DNA of 64,000 nt, taken from contig NZ_AP027737.1 in NCBI RefSeq assembly GCF_030296695.1, positions 2,356,001-2,420,000 on the forward strand, read 5' to 3'. The position numbers and the translations under genes are program-made. Numbering within the stretch: position 1 is the first letter of the stretch; each line of letters begins with the position of its first letter. This document shows, piece by piece, positions 16,418-25,943 of this stretch. This stretch comes from Agromyces mangrovi. Lineage in GTDB: Bacteria > Actinomycetota > Actinomycetes > Actinomycetales > Microbacteriaceae. The notes beneath the pieces were generated by a model. It did not search any database. It was not told the origin of the DNA and was given only the letters and a program-made list of their open reading frames with translations.

Positions 16418-18307
16418 TCAGGCGGCGCGCGCGGCCTCGAGTGCGGCGTCGCCGCTGCGTCGCCGGGCCACGCCCGCGAACGCGAGCCCGAGCCCGACGA
16501 ACGTCCACACGCCGAGGGCGACGAGCGCGCCCCAGCCGGAGCCAACGTCGATCGCGGCGAGCAACAGCACGTCGCCCGACCCGGTCGGCAGGAACGCCGC
16601 CAGGGTCTCGAGCGCGTTCGGCACGGTCGACGAGGTGCCGACGACGAGCGCGACCACCGCCACGAGTGCCGCGAGCGTGCGGCCGACGCCGTCGAACGCG
16701 GCCGCCAGCCCGTGGTTCACTACCGCGTAGACCGCGCCGAGGAAGACGCAGGCGGCGCCGAAGCCGATCCAGTACGCCGGGTCGACCGCGAGGAAGCCCG
16801 TCACCGCGAGCGCCACGACGAGGCCCTGGCCCGCGCCCAGCGCCGCCGCAGGCCACGCGCCCGCGAGCATCAGCCGGAACGACGACGCCGACCCGAGCAG
16901 CCGGGCTGCAGGCACCGACCGCCACGCCAGCGCGATCACGAGGCCGCCGACCCACAGCGCGACGACCGCGAACAGCGGCACCGATTGCGACCCGGCCGCG
17001 GGCAGGTCGAGCTCGGCCGAGACGGGCTTCGCGACGACCGCGGACAGCGTCGTGATGTCGTCGTCGGTGTAGGTCGGGATCTGCTCGACCGCCTCGGCGA
17101 GCCCGTCGGAGAGCTGCGCGGCCCCGCTGTCGACCTCGGCGGCACCGGATGCGGCGGAATCGGCGCCCTCCGCCACCGAGGCGCCGCCCGCGGCGGACTC
17201 GCCGGCCCCGGCCGCCACCTCGTTCGCCCCTGCGGCCGACGCGTCGACGCCCGCCACGAGCCCGGGGATGCCGTTCGCGAGCTGCTGGTTGCCCGCCGCG
17301 ACCTGGTCGGCGCCCGCCGCGAGGGCCGCCACGTCGCTGTTCGCGGTCTGCAGACGGCCGAGCGCCGCGGTCGCCCGGTCGCACAGGCCGCCCGGGCCGG
17401 GCAGCGCGCACAGGTCGGTCACGATCGTGGCGAACTCGGCCGTGGCCCCCGCGAGTGCGGCAGACCCGGCGTCGATCGCCGCCGCCACCTGCGCCGACCC
17501 GGCCGCGAGCTGCGCGGTCTGCCCGGGCAATGGCTGCACCGACGTGTCGAGCTGGGCGAGGCCTGCGGCGAGCGACTCCGCGCCGGCGTCGAGCGAGTCG
17601 AGCCCGGCCGAGAGCTGCTCGGCGCCCGAGGCGAGCTCGCCGGTGCCCGAAGCGAGCGACGCCGCCCCGTCGGCCAGCTGCGCGGCCCCGTCGGCCGCCT
17701 GCCCGATGGACTCGTTGATCTGGTTGAACCCGTCGTACACGTTCGACAGGTACCGCTCGGTGAGCTGCTGGTTGAGCGTCGCGACGGCCTGCTCCACGAG
17801 CACCGCCGTGAGTGCGGGGTCGAGGTACGCGGTCGCGGGCGTGGTGGTCACCTCGAGGCTCGCCGGCACGGCGTCGGCGGCCGGCCCCGAGATCGAGGTC
17901 GCGTTCGCCGAGAACGACGGCGGAATGGTCACCACCGCCGCGTACGTGCCCGCCTCGAGGCCGGTGCGGGCGTCGTCGTCGTTGGTGAGCACCCAGGTGA
18001 AGTTCGGTTCGGCGGGGGTGGGGGTGGCCGTGGCATCCGGTCCCGGATCGTCGGGCGCACCGAGCCCCGCGTCGCCGCCGATGAGGTTCGCCGCGAACTC
18101 CCGCCCGAGCGGCACGGTCTGCCCGTTGACGGTCACGGGCTGGTCGTCGTTGACGATCGCCGCGGTGACCCGCTCGAGGTGCTGCGACGGCGCCGACAGC
18201 GCCCACGCGAGCAGCACCGCGACGAGCACGGGCAAGAGCAGCAGGCCGACGACGGTCGTCCACGCGGGCCGCTCGACCCCGCGCGTCGCGTCGAACGGCG
18301 CCCTCAC
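16418..18307 (-). CDS. YhgE/Pip domain membrane protein
   Basis: 629 residues from GTG 18307, coupled to the upstream MMPL gene by a GTGA overlap. One N-terminal membrane segment (VVGLLLLPVLVAVLLAWAL), a large extracytoplasmic region rich in AxxLAxGAxxLxxG repeats predicted as coiled coil (roughly residues 190-420), and five to six C-terminal membrane segments give the architecture of YhgE/Pip proteins, the group that includes the phage infection protein and ESX/type VII accessory proteins such as EsaA. The function of actinobacterial members beside MMPL transporters is not known. Confidence 0.85.
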   Translation of the reverse strand: MRAPFDATRGVERPAWTTVVGLLLLPVLVAVLLAWALSAPSQHLERVTAAIVNDDQPVTVNGQTVPLGREFAANLIGGDAGLGAPDDPGPDATATPTPAEPNFTWVLTNDDDARTGLEAGTYAAVVTIPPSFSANATSISGPAADAVPASLEVTTTPATAYLDPALTAVLVEQAVATLNQQLTERYLSNVYDGFNQINESIGQAADGAAQLADGAASLASGTGELASGAEQLSAGLDSLDAGAESLAAGLAQLDTSVQPLPGQTAQLAAGSAQVAAAIDAGSAALAGATAEFATIVTDLCALPGPGGLCDRATAALGRLQTANSDVAALAAGADQVAAGNQQLANGIPGLVAGVDASAAGANEVAAGAGESAAGGASVAEGADSAASGAAEVDSGAAQLSDGLAEAVEQIPTYTDDDITTLSAVVAKPVSAELDLPAAGSQSVPLFAVVALWVGGLVIALAWRSVPAARLLGSASSFRLMLAGAWPAAALGAGQGLVVALAVTGFLAVDPAYWIGFGAACVFLGAVYAVVNHGLAAAFDGVGRTLAALVAVVALVVGTSSTVPNALETLAAFLPTGSGDVLLLAAIDVGSGWGALVALGVWTFVGLGLAFAGVARRRSGDAALEAARAA

Positions 18308-21167
18308 GAGCGCCCCCACGACTCGGCGAGCTGCGGTGCGCCCGCCAGCTCGAGCGCGACCCGGGCGGCACCCGCGGGCAGCAGGTCGTCGACGTCGGCC
18401 GGGTCGTCGCACGCGACGATCAGGGTGAGCGGATGCCCCGTGCGGGCCTCCGCCCCGCGCCGCGCGTCGTCCAGCACGGCGCGCAGCCCGTCGCGCGCGG
18501 CCGGGTCGGCCACCCCGTCGACGCCGTCGAGCGCCACGACGACCGCGTCGCCGTCGAGGGCCGTGCGCAGCGCCGCGACCGGGTCGTCGCCGACCAGCTC
18601 GGCCACCGACGACCGCCCGCGCACCGACGCCGCCCGCGTCGGCAGCACGAGGTCGGCCACCTTGCAGCGCCCCTCGGCGATGCCCAGCCGACCGGTGAGC
18701 GCGAGCAGGAGATCCGTGCGTGAGGCGGGGCTCCCCCGGAGACGACGAGCACGTCGCCCGCGGGCACGCGGAGGTCGAGCGCGTCGGCCTCCAGAGGCAT
18801 CCGCTCGTGTCGGCACCCCTCGGCCGCGATTGCGAGCCGGTCGCCGGGCTCGGGCCACGACGCCAGCTCGTCCTCCTTCGTGAGCCCCTCGCCCTCGACG
18901 TCGAACGACGGCAGCACCCGGTCGAGCCACGCCGGCAGCCACCAGGCGTGCCGGCCGAAGGCCATGAGCACGGCAGGGATCAGGGTCATGCGCACGATGA
19001 ACGCGTCGATCGCGACGCCCACCGCGAGCCCGAACGCGATCGGCTGCATCGACGCCTCGCCGTTCAGGATGAACCCGCCGAACACGCTCGTCATGATGAT
19101 CGCGGCGGCCGTGACCACGCGGGCCGACGCGTGGAAGCCGCGCTCGACGGCGGGCCTGGGCTCGTGGTGATGCACCCAGTCCTCGCGCATGCGGCTGACG
19201 AGGAACACCTCGTAGTCCATCGCGAGCCCGAACAGCACACCCATCACGATGATCGGCATGAAGCTCGTCACCGACCCGACCGACTCGACGTTCAGGGGGC
19301 CCGCGAGGAACCCGTCGACGAACACGAGACTGGTCAGGCCGAACGCCGCGCCGATCGACAGCGCGTAGCCGAGCGCGGCCGTCACCGGCACCACGACGGA
19401 GCGGAACACCATCGCGAGCAGCACGAGCGAGAGCCCCACGACGAGCAGCCCGAACGGCAGCATCGAGGCGCCGAGCCGCTCGGAGATGTCGATGCCGAGC
19501 GCCGTGTAGCCCGTGACCGCGAGCGACACGGCGTACTGCTCGACGAAGTGGTCGTGCAGGCCGCGCAACCGCTGCACCAGCTGCTCGGTCTCGGCCGAGT
19601 CGGGCGCGCCGGTCGGGATCACCTGGATCACCGCGGTGTCGCCGGTCTCGTTCGGGGTCGACAGGGGCACGGATGCCACGCCGGGCACGTCCGCCACCTC
19701 GGCGGCGATGTCGTTCACCAGCGTGACCGGGTCGGTCGACTGGATGACCGAGCCGGTGAGGATGAGCGGCCCGTTCGCACCCGCACCGAAGTGCTCGGCG
19801 ATGAGGTCGTAGGTCACGCGGCCGGGGGAGCCCTCGGGCAGGGACCCCGAGTCGGGCAGTGCGAGCCGCAGCCCGAGCGCAGGGAACGCGGCGAGGGCGA
19901 GCAGCCCGGTCACGAGCACGATCGTCACCGGCGGCCACTTCGTGACGGCGCGCACCCAGTGGCCGAAGAAGCCGCCGGGGCGGGTGGCGGATGCCTCGGG
20001 CTCGGCGTCGTCGGCGGGGGTGTCGTCGGGCGTCGCGGTGTGGTTCGCCGTGCCGGGGGAGTCCGCCGGCTCAGGGGCATCCGTTTCGCTGTCACCTTCG
20101 CTCGCGTCTGCGTCGGGCGCGTGCTTGTGGCCGGGCCGGTCGCGCCGGCGGAGGACGCGCCAGCCGGCGAAGCCGAGCAGCGCCGGGGTGAGGGTGAGCG
20201 CGACCGCCGCGGCTGCGGCGACCGCGAGCCCGGCGGAGATGCCGGTGACGGTGAGGAACGGGATCTGCGCGACCGAGAGGCCGAGCAGCGCGATGATGAC
20301 CGTGGTGGCGGCGAACGCGACGGCAGAGCCGGCGGTCGCGACCGCGCGCGGGGCGGACTCCTCGGGCGGGATGCCGTGCTTCAGCTGGTCCTGGTGGCGG
20401 CTCACGATGAACAGCGCGTAGTCGACGCCGACCGCGAGGCCGAGCATGACCGCGAGCAGCGGCGCGGTCGACGTGACCGTCACCCATTGGGTGCCCGTGA
20501 GCACGATCGCGACCGCGACGCCGACCCCGGTGATGGCGGTGACCAGCGGCATGCCGGCGGCGACCAGCGAGCCGAACGTCAGCAGCAGCACGACCAGCGC
20601 GATGAGCAGGCTCGTCAGCTCGCTGATGCCGATGCCGGGGTCGACCTGCGAGTACAGCGCGCCGCCGACCGCGACCTTCGAGCCGTCGGGGAGCGCCTGC
20701 TGCAGCGTGGTGCCCGCGGACTGGAGTGCGTCGGAGGTCGACGGGTCGACCGCCGTCGCGACGACCGAGAGCTGGATCGGCACGAGCACCGCGGAGTCGT
20801 CGCTCGCGATGTTCGCGGTCGACGTACCGCCGTACGGGTCGGTCGCGCCCGAGACCTGCGGGATCGCCTCGATGGCGGTGACGGCGTCTTCCACCGCCTG
20901 CTGGAAGTCGGCGTCGGTGACGCTGCCGCCGTCGGGCGCGACCGCGACCAGCTGCGCCGACGTGCCCGAGAACTGCGGGAACGTGCGCGAGAGCGAGTCG
21001 AGCGCGTCCTGCGACTGCGTGCCGGGGAAGGCGTACGTGTTGTCGGTGCCGACGCCGACGAGCCAGGCGATGCCGAGCAGCGCGGCCAGCACGAGCGCCC
21101 AGCCCACGACCACGAGCCGCCGGGCGTGGTAGGCCCAACGGCCGAGTGCGAACAGGGCTGCGGACAC
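18304..21167 (-). CDS. MMPL-family transporter with C-terminal ATPase-like domain (frameshifted)
   Basis: 954 residues after correction. Two RND repeats are evident: first membrane block from residue 14, GVDYALFIVSRHQDQLKHG, then GLAMDYEVFLVSRMREDW in the second, each with the Asp-Tyr pair of the MmpL proton relay. A 60-residue acidic linker separates the halves. The C-terminal 200 residues (LRVPAGDVLVVSGG, LLLALTGRL, VALDGVDG) resemble a degenerate ABC-type nucleotide-binding domain. The frame breaks at the CCCCC run 18731-18735 (plus strand); one more base restores reading to a TGA at 18304. It likely exports lipids or hydrophobic compounds. GTG 21167 is the start. Confidence 0.85.
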
Positions 21168-21260
21168 GGTCCCGCCCCCAATCGGTCACCTGCGGGGGAT
21201 TCGTCGAAGCCGAGCGCTCCTCAACCTACGCGGGGTGAGCGGGGCTCTGCAACGGTCGGG

Positions 21261-22280
21261 TCAGGAGCAGGGGAACCACTCGGCCGCCCGATCGGCGGCG
21301 TCGCGGTAGCGCGCGAACCGATCGCGCACGTCGGCGATCGCGTCGGCGAGCGGGAAGATCTCGCGCCGAACGAACAGCGAGTCGTCGATCGCCGCGACCG
21401 GGTGCCACCACACACCGTCGGCCGTGATCGTGACCTCGGGCACGAGCGACGCGGCCGTGAACTCGATGCCCTCCTCGGCGACCCCCTGGTGTGCGATGGC
21501 GCGGATCACGCGGTGCTCCGGCCGGATGCCGAGGTCGCCGAGGAAGTCGACGAACGGGGCCACCTCGTGGGCCTGCTCTGCCGGCAGCGTCGCGGCCACC
21601 TTGACGCCGAACCCCTCGTCGAGGGCGAGGCGGATGCCGGCGACGGCCCGTTCCCACGCGCGCGGCCCGCGGTGCGCGTCGTGCTGGTGCGGCGTGGCCG
21701 AGTCGAGGCTGATCTGCAGCATGAGCCGGTCGCGATCCATGCGTCGCAGGCGCTCGAGGCGCTCGCCGCGGAAGAGCATGCCATTGGTCAGCAGCGTCGT
21801 CGGCAGCCGGGCGGTGCACGATGCCACGAGATCGTCGATGTCGGGCAGGAGGAACGGCTCGCCGCCGGTGAGGATGAGCTCGCGCACCCCCGCGTCGACC
21901 GCCTCGGCTGCCAGGCGGTCGACCCGGTCGGCGCCCAGTGCCCGCCGGTCGGTCTGCGGCGACGAGGCCACGCAGCAGTAGTCGCAGTGCAGGTTGCAGT
22001 CGAAGTTCGTGTACATCCAGAGGCGGGTGCCGGGCAGGAGTTCCGGGTCGAGCGAGGCGAGCGGATCGCGCCGCCGGCCGTGCCGCACCACGACCGCGTC
22101 GGGTCGTACCTCGACGAGTTCGTTGCCGCTCGAGCGGCACCACGCCGCGACCAGGTCGGTGTTCGCCGCCACCTCTGCGGCGTCCGCGGCGCCCGCCGAG
22201 ACGTCGAGTTCGACCGGGTGGCCCGCCGGAGTTCCGGCGAGCCGCTCGACCAGGTCGAGGATGAGCGAGTGGTTCACCAT
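21261..22280 (-). CDS. radical SAM protein with TusA-like N-terminal region
   Basis: 339 residues, last gene of a five-gene operon. The radical SAM site is CNLHCDYC (CxxxCxxC) at about residues 103-110, followed by ELILTGGEPFLLPDI and DRLMLQISLDS. No second cysteine cluster (SPASM or twitch) is apparent. The first 75 residues include LVAAWCRSSGNELVEV, close to the second half of TusA-type sulfur carriers (DIPxWCxxxGHxL), but without the TusA CPxP cysteine. ATG 22280 overlaps the upstream stop by seven bases. It should be a cytoplasmic Fe-S enzyme cleaving SAM; the substrate is unknown. Confidence 0.82.
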   Translation of the reverse strand: MVNHSLILDLVERLAGTPAGHPVELDVSAGAADAAEVAANTDLVAAWCRSSGNELVEVRPDAVVVRHGRRRDPLASLDPELLPGTRLWMYTNFDCNLHCDYCCVASSPQTDRRALGADRVDRLAAEAVDAGVRELILTGGEPFLLPDIDDLVASCTARLPTTLLTNGMLFRGERLERLRRMDRDRLMLQISLDSATPHQHDAHRGPRAWERAVAGIRLALDEGFGVKVAATLPAEQAHEVAPFVDFLGDLGIRPEHRVIRAIAHQGVAEEGIEFTAASLVPEVTITADGVWWHPVAAIDDSLFVRREIFPLADAIADVRDRFARYRDAADRAAEWFPCS

Positions 22281-23110
22281 CGAGCCGGGATCCCCTGTTC
22301 CGCCACCGCCGCGAACAGGCCGGCGTACCCGTCGAGGTTCGGTGGCACCCACGCGCGGAGGCCCTCGAGCTCGAGGATCTCGCGGTGCTCCGGCCGATCC
22401 CACTCCATGGCCATGAGGTTCGCGACCCACGCCTCGGCGCGGTCGTCGGCGAGCGCGGGCATCGCCGTGAACGTGCAGTGGCTGTACTCGGGTGAGGTCC
22501 AGAACGCCTCGAGGGCACCGGCCATCACGTCGCCGCGCGCGACCGACTCCCACGTGTTGATGCCGATCGCCGCCGCATCCGCCCGGTCGTCGAGCACGGC
22601 CCGCATCGCGTCGAGTTCGCTGCGCCCGGTGTCGCCGTGCTTGCCGACATCGCTGTCGATGCGGAGGAACTCGACCTCGTCGTCGGGGATGCCCGCCTCG
22701 CGCAGGTAGTGCACGGGAAGGATCGCCGCCTGGGCGGAGTCCCGTGACCCCAGCGCGAGTCGGCGGCCCCGCGTCGCACCGATGCCGTCGTATCCCGCGC
22801 CTGCGCGCGAGACGAACACGGTGCGGAACACCAGGTCGGTGTCGCGCGATGCGAGCGCGCGACACGCGCCGTCGGTCTGCGCGACCGTGCGCACGTACGC
22901 AAGGTTCGTGTTCCACGCGATATCGACATGGCCCGCGACCAGGCTGTCGACGAGCCGCCCGTAGTTCGAGTAGAGCACGAAGTCGATCGGGGTGCCGGTC
23001 GTGGAGAAGTAGTCGCGCAGGCCCTCCCAGATCGTGACGACGTTGGGGGTGTACGCGACCGAGCCGATGACGAGCGGCGTCGGCGTCGTGGCATCCGCTT
23101 CGCTCGTCAT
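22274..23110 (-). CDS. PhnD/SsuA-type substrate-binding protein without signal peptide
   Basis: 278 residues with the periplasmic-binding-protein pattern of the PhnD/NMT1 family: LVIGSVAYTPNVVTIWEGLRDYF, FVLYSNYGRLVDSLVAGHVDIAWN, GRRLALGSRDSAQAAILP, and AAAIGINTWESVARG. The N-terminus (MTSEADATTPTP) has no hydrophobic segment or lipobox and no permease or ATPase gene is adjacent, so the protein is probably cytoplasmic and acts as an enzyme or ligand-binding partner of its operon rather than an importer. ATG 23110 overlaps the stop of the acyl-CoA-dehydrogenase-like gene by four bases. Confidence 0.8.
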   Translation of the reverse strand: MTSEADATTPTPLVIGSVAYTPNVVTIWEGLRDYFSTTGTPIDFVLYSNYGRLVDSLVAGHVDIAWNTNLAYVRTVAQTDGACRALASRDTDLVFRTVFVSRAGAGYDGIGATRGRRLALGSRDSAQAAILPVHYLREAGIPDDEVEFLRIDSDVGKHGDTGRSELDAMRAVLDDRADAAAIGINTWESVARGDVMAGALEAFWTSPEYSHCTFTAMPALADDRAEAWVANLMAMEWDRPEHREILELEGLRAWVPPNLDGYAGLFAAVAEQGIPARW

Positions 23111-24273
23111 GCTGCGGCCTCGCCGCCGGCCTTCGCGGGCTCTGCGTCGGCGGGCGGATCGAAGAGCGGACGCCCCGTGATGGCGCGGCCGTAGAACTCG
23201 TAGAGCGCGTCGGCGGTCGGCGCCATGACGTGCCCGGCGCGGGCGTCGCGGAAGTAGCGGTCGATCGACAGGTGCTGTGAGAACGCCGCCCCGCCGCAGA
23301 CCCGCATTGCCGCGTCGGTGATCCGCAGCGCCGCGTCGTTCGACGCGGCCTTGCTGCCCAGCACGAACAGCGGCGTGTCCTCCTCGGGTGAGGCGACCTT
23401 GCCGGCGGCCCTGTCGAGGTAGGCGGATGCCGCGGCGAGCTCGATCGACATGCGCGCGAGCTGCGCGCGGATCGTCGGCAGCGCCGAGAGCGTCTGGTCG
23501 AGGTGCTGCAGGCGGGCGCCGGTCGTGTGGCGGATCGCCGCGTCGACGGATGCGCGGCTCAGCCCCAGGGAGACGGCGGCGTTGCCGAGGTTGAACCACG
23601 GCAGCACGACACCCAGCATGAGGTCCGTGCCCGCGCCGACCTCGCCGAGCCGGATGGAGTCGTCGAGGTCGACGTCGTAGGTCATCGGGCTCGACGCGTT
23701 GCCGCGGAAGCCCATGCCCGACCACGGCTGGTCGATGGTCACCCCGGGGGTGTCCGATGCGAGCGCGTAGAGGTCGACGCCCGTGCCGTCGGGGGTCTTC
23801 GCCGAGCTCACGTAGACGTCGGCGTACCCGGCCGAGGTGACCCAGCTCTTCTGCGCGACGACGTGCAGGCGCCCGTCGACCTCCTTCGGCTGGGAGACCG
23901 GCGACCAGAAGTGCGAGCGTGAGCCCTTCTCCGAGAACGCGAGTGTGCCGAGCGTACGACCCGACGCCATGTCTGCGAGCAGGTCCGGCATGGCGGACGG
24001 CACGGCCTGCGACAGCGGCGCGACGGCGGCGAAGTGCATGAGCGTGATCATCGCGGTCGAGCCGCAGGCGCCTGCGATCTCGCCGAGCACGTCGACGAGC
24101 TCCTGCGGCCCTCCGCCAAGGCCGCCGACCTCCGGTGGCAGGGTCAGCCCCATGAGGCCCGAGTCGCGCAGCGCCTGCACGGCCTCGTCGGGGAAGCGTC
24201 CGCGCTGGTCGACGTCGGTGGCGTGCTCGCGAGCGATCGCGAGCATCGGGTCGAGCCGGTCGTGCAGGTCCAT
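23107..24273 (-). CDS. acyl-CoA dehydrogenase-fold flavoenzyme
   Basis: 388 residues with the acyl-CoA dehydrogenase fold: GLTLPPEVGGLGGGPQEL, LAFSEKGSRSHFWSPVSQ, the middle beta domain (AQKSWVTSAGYADVYV, PWSGMGFRGNAS) and a C-terminal helical domain with LRITDAAMRVCGGAAFSQ. The EKGSRSHFWSPVS region is reminiscent of the DszC/SfnB group of FMN-dependent monooxygenases that act on organosulfur compounds, not of fatty-acid dehydrogenases. ATG 24273 follows GAGAGGG. Substrate is not determined; operon context (DoxX-like, TusA-like, PhnD-like) leans toward sulfur chemistry. Confidence 0.82.
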   Translation of the reverse strand: MDLHDRLDPMLAIAREHATDVDQRGRFPDEAVQALRDSGLMGLTLPPEVGGLGGGPQELVDVLGEIAGACGSTAMITLMHFAAVAPLSQAVPSAMPDLLADMASGRTLGTLAFSEKGSRSHFWSPVSQPKEVDGRLHVVAQKSWVTSAGYADVYVSSAKTPDGTGVDLYALASDTPGVTIDQPWSGMGFRGNASSPMTYDVDLDDSIRLGEVGAGTDLMLGVVLPWFNLGNAAVSLGLSRASVDAAIRHTTGARLQHLDQTLSALPTIRAQLARMSIELAAASAYLDRAAGKVASPEEDTPLFVLGSKAASNDAALRITDAAMRVCGGAAFSQHLSIDRYFRDARAGHVMAPTADALYEFYGRAITGRPLFDPPADAEPAKAGGEAAA

Positions 24274-24313
24274 CGGTATCCCTCTCGGTCGTCGGTGTTG
24301 CGGGAGTCGCGGT

Positions 24314-24736
24314 TCAGGTGGTGCGGTCGGATGCCCCGGGGTCGGGCGTCTCGGGATCGCGCAGCGAGCGACGGGCGAGCGCGACCGCCAGCAGCCCGAT
24401 GCCGAATCCGCCGAAGGCGGCCATCGCGGAGGCGTCGCGGCCGAGCAGTCCGGGCGCCAGGTGCAGCGTGGCGAGCTGCACGAGTGCGGCAAGCGTGAGG
24501 CCGGCGCCGGCGATCCAGGTCAGCGCGGGCCGGTGGAACTCCCCGCCGAGCACCGCGAGCACGCCGAACACGACGAGCACGACGGCGCCCCAGAGGCCCA
24601 CGCGAACGAACTGGGCCTCGGTCGGCAGGCCGGCCCCGAACACGTACAGTGCGACGAGCGCGCTGGCCGCGCCGAGCACCGCGGCTGCGCGGTCCAGGCG
24701 CGGCAGCTGAGCGCGTGCGAACTCGGCGTCGCTCAT
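24314..24736 (-). CDS. small four-helix membrane protein
   Basis: 140 residues with four hydrophobic segments (around residues 17-37, 45-65, 72-95 and 105-122) and polar ends. I do not recognise a named family. It is translationally coupled to the DoxX-like gene (ATGA overlap at 24733-24736) and lies 40 bases before the acyl-CoA-dehydrogenase-like gene, so it is a membrane component of the same operon, perhaps a partner subunit of the DoxX-like protein. Confidence 0.65.
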   Translation of the reverse strand: MSDAEFARAQLPRLDRAAAVLGAASALVALYVFGAGLPTEAQFVRVGLWGAVVLVVFGVLAVLGGEFHRPALTWIAGAGLTLAALVQLATLHLAPGLLGRDASAMAAFGGFGIGLLAVALARRSLRDPETPDPGASDRTT

Positions 24737-25272
24737 GACAGACTCCGCATCGTCCGGGCGAATCGGGTCTCCGAGCGCAGCCAGATCGGGCGCAGGACGC
24801 CGTCGACGCCGTAGCAGCGACCCGCGGCCACCGCGAACAGCGCGAGGTGCGCGAGGAACATGAGGTAGTAGGCCCAGTGCCACTCGTGTGGCGCGTTCAG
24901 CACCGACAGAAGGATCGCGACCGTCTGCGCCATGCCGACCACCGCCCAGAGCCGCGTCGCCAGACCGACGAGCAGGAACGCGCCGAGGCCGCCCTCGACG
25001 AGCAGGATGATCCAACCGACGAACTCGATGTTCGGCAGGAAGACCGTCTCGACGAACCAGGAGTACGGTGCGAGCACCGGGAACTCGACCGCCTGCCCGG
25101 CCCAGAAGTAGAGCCCGTTGTCGGCGGCTCGACCGAAGTCGAGGGGGCGCTTCCAGGCGACGTTCTGGATCCACATGAGGGCCACGCCGACGCGGACCAC
25201 GGCGATGAGCGTGCGCGACACCGGAGACTCCAGCGGGTTCGCCGGAACGTCGGCCCCGACCGCGGTCATCAT
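24733..25272 (-). CDS. DoxX/DoxD-like membrane protein
   Basis: 179 residues, first gene of the operon. Segments VVRVGVALMWIQNVAWKRP, PNIEFVGWIILLVEGGLGAFLLVG, and LSVLNAPHEWHWAYYLMFLAHLALFAVAAG give the DoxX four-helix pattern. DoxX/DoxD proteins include the membrane subunit of thiosulfate:quinone oxidoreductase and integral components of redox stress complexes. The NAPHEWxWAY motif is typical of actinobacterial members. A 97-base gap to the next minus-strand gene upstream holds the presumed promoter. Confidence 0.82.
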   Translation of the reverse strand: MMTAVGADVPANPLESPVSRTLIAVVRVGVALMWIQNVAWKRPLDFGRAADNGLYFWAGQAVEFPVLAPYSWFVETVFLPNIEFVGWIILLVEGGLGAFLLVGLATRLWAVVGMAQTVAILLSVLNAPHEWHWAYYLMFLAHLALFAVAAGRCYGVDGVLRPIWLRSETRFARTMRSLS

Positions 25273-25369
25273 CGACCCCCTTCGACGCCCCCAGTCAACT
25301 CCGCTCGAGCGACGCGATCAATGCCGATTCCTTACGAACGGCTGACGGCGGGGTCGGGTCGGGTGTGCG

Positions 25370-25831
25370 TCAGCGTCGCTTGCGCCGCGCGCCCTTCGCG
25401 GGGTTGCGCGCGCGCTCGACCTCGATCACCTCGGTCATGAAGGTGCCGGGCTTCTCGGCGAGCCAGTTCTGCTCGACCAGCTGCACGGGGGAGAGCATGG
25501 TCTGCGCGCGCACGTTGATCACGACGAGTTCGGGGCGGTACTCGTCGGTCGTGATGCGCCACTCGAGCGACGTGCAGCCGACGAGGTGCTCGCCCAGCGC
25601 GACGCCCAGCGCGTTGATGCGCGTGCGCGGGTCGCTGCGCTCGGGCGGGTTGATGCGGCGCCAGCGACCGGCCCAGTGGTCGTACAGGGCGCGCACCTGG
25701 CCGGAGTCCGAGACATCGGTGCCCGTGCTCGCGACGAGCTGGAGGTGCGCGTCGATCCACTCCCGCTCCTGCTCCACGAGCTCCGCCAGGGGCGGCAGCA
25801 CGCTGCGAGAGCGGTTTCCGAAGAGTGGCAT
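25370..25831 (-). CDS. DUF3806-like protein
   Basis: 153 residues from ATG 25831. The core INALGVALGEHLVGCTSLEWRITTDEYRPELVVIN followed by SPVQLVEQNW matches my recollection of the DUF3806 family, small cytoplasmic proteins of unknown function. The C-terminus is strongly basic (NPAKGARRKRR). No link to the neighbouring genes is evident; the gene is separated from the DoxX operon by 97 bases. Confidence 0.65.
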   Translation of the reverse strand: MPLFGNRSRSVLPPLAELVEQEREWIDAHLQLVASTGTDVSDSGQVRALYDHWAGRWRRINPPERSDPRTRINALGVALGEHLVGCTSLEWRITTDEYRPELVVINVRAQTMLSPVQLVEQNWLAEKPGTFMTEVIEVERARNPAKGARRKRR

Positions 25832-25943
25832 CAGCCTATTCTGCCCGTTGCCGGTGAACCGGCCCTGACGCCTTTTCGGGGGGTACCGGAGGGGGTACGC
25901 CGCGTACTGCGCGCGGAGTGCGTCGAGCGGATGCCGCCGGGCA

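Noticed and set aside
18720..22709. A 1329-codon open frame on the plus strand
   Set aside because: It runs antisense to the MMPL and radical SAM genes, is Arg/Glu/His-rich with no family motif, and is the usual mirror of GC-rich codon positions.
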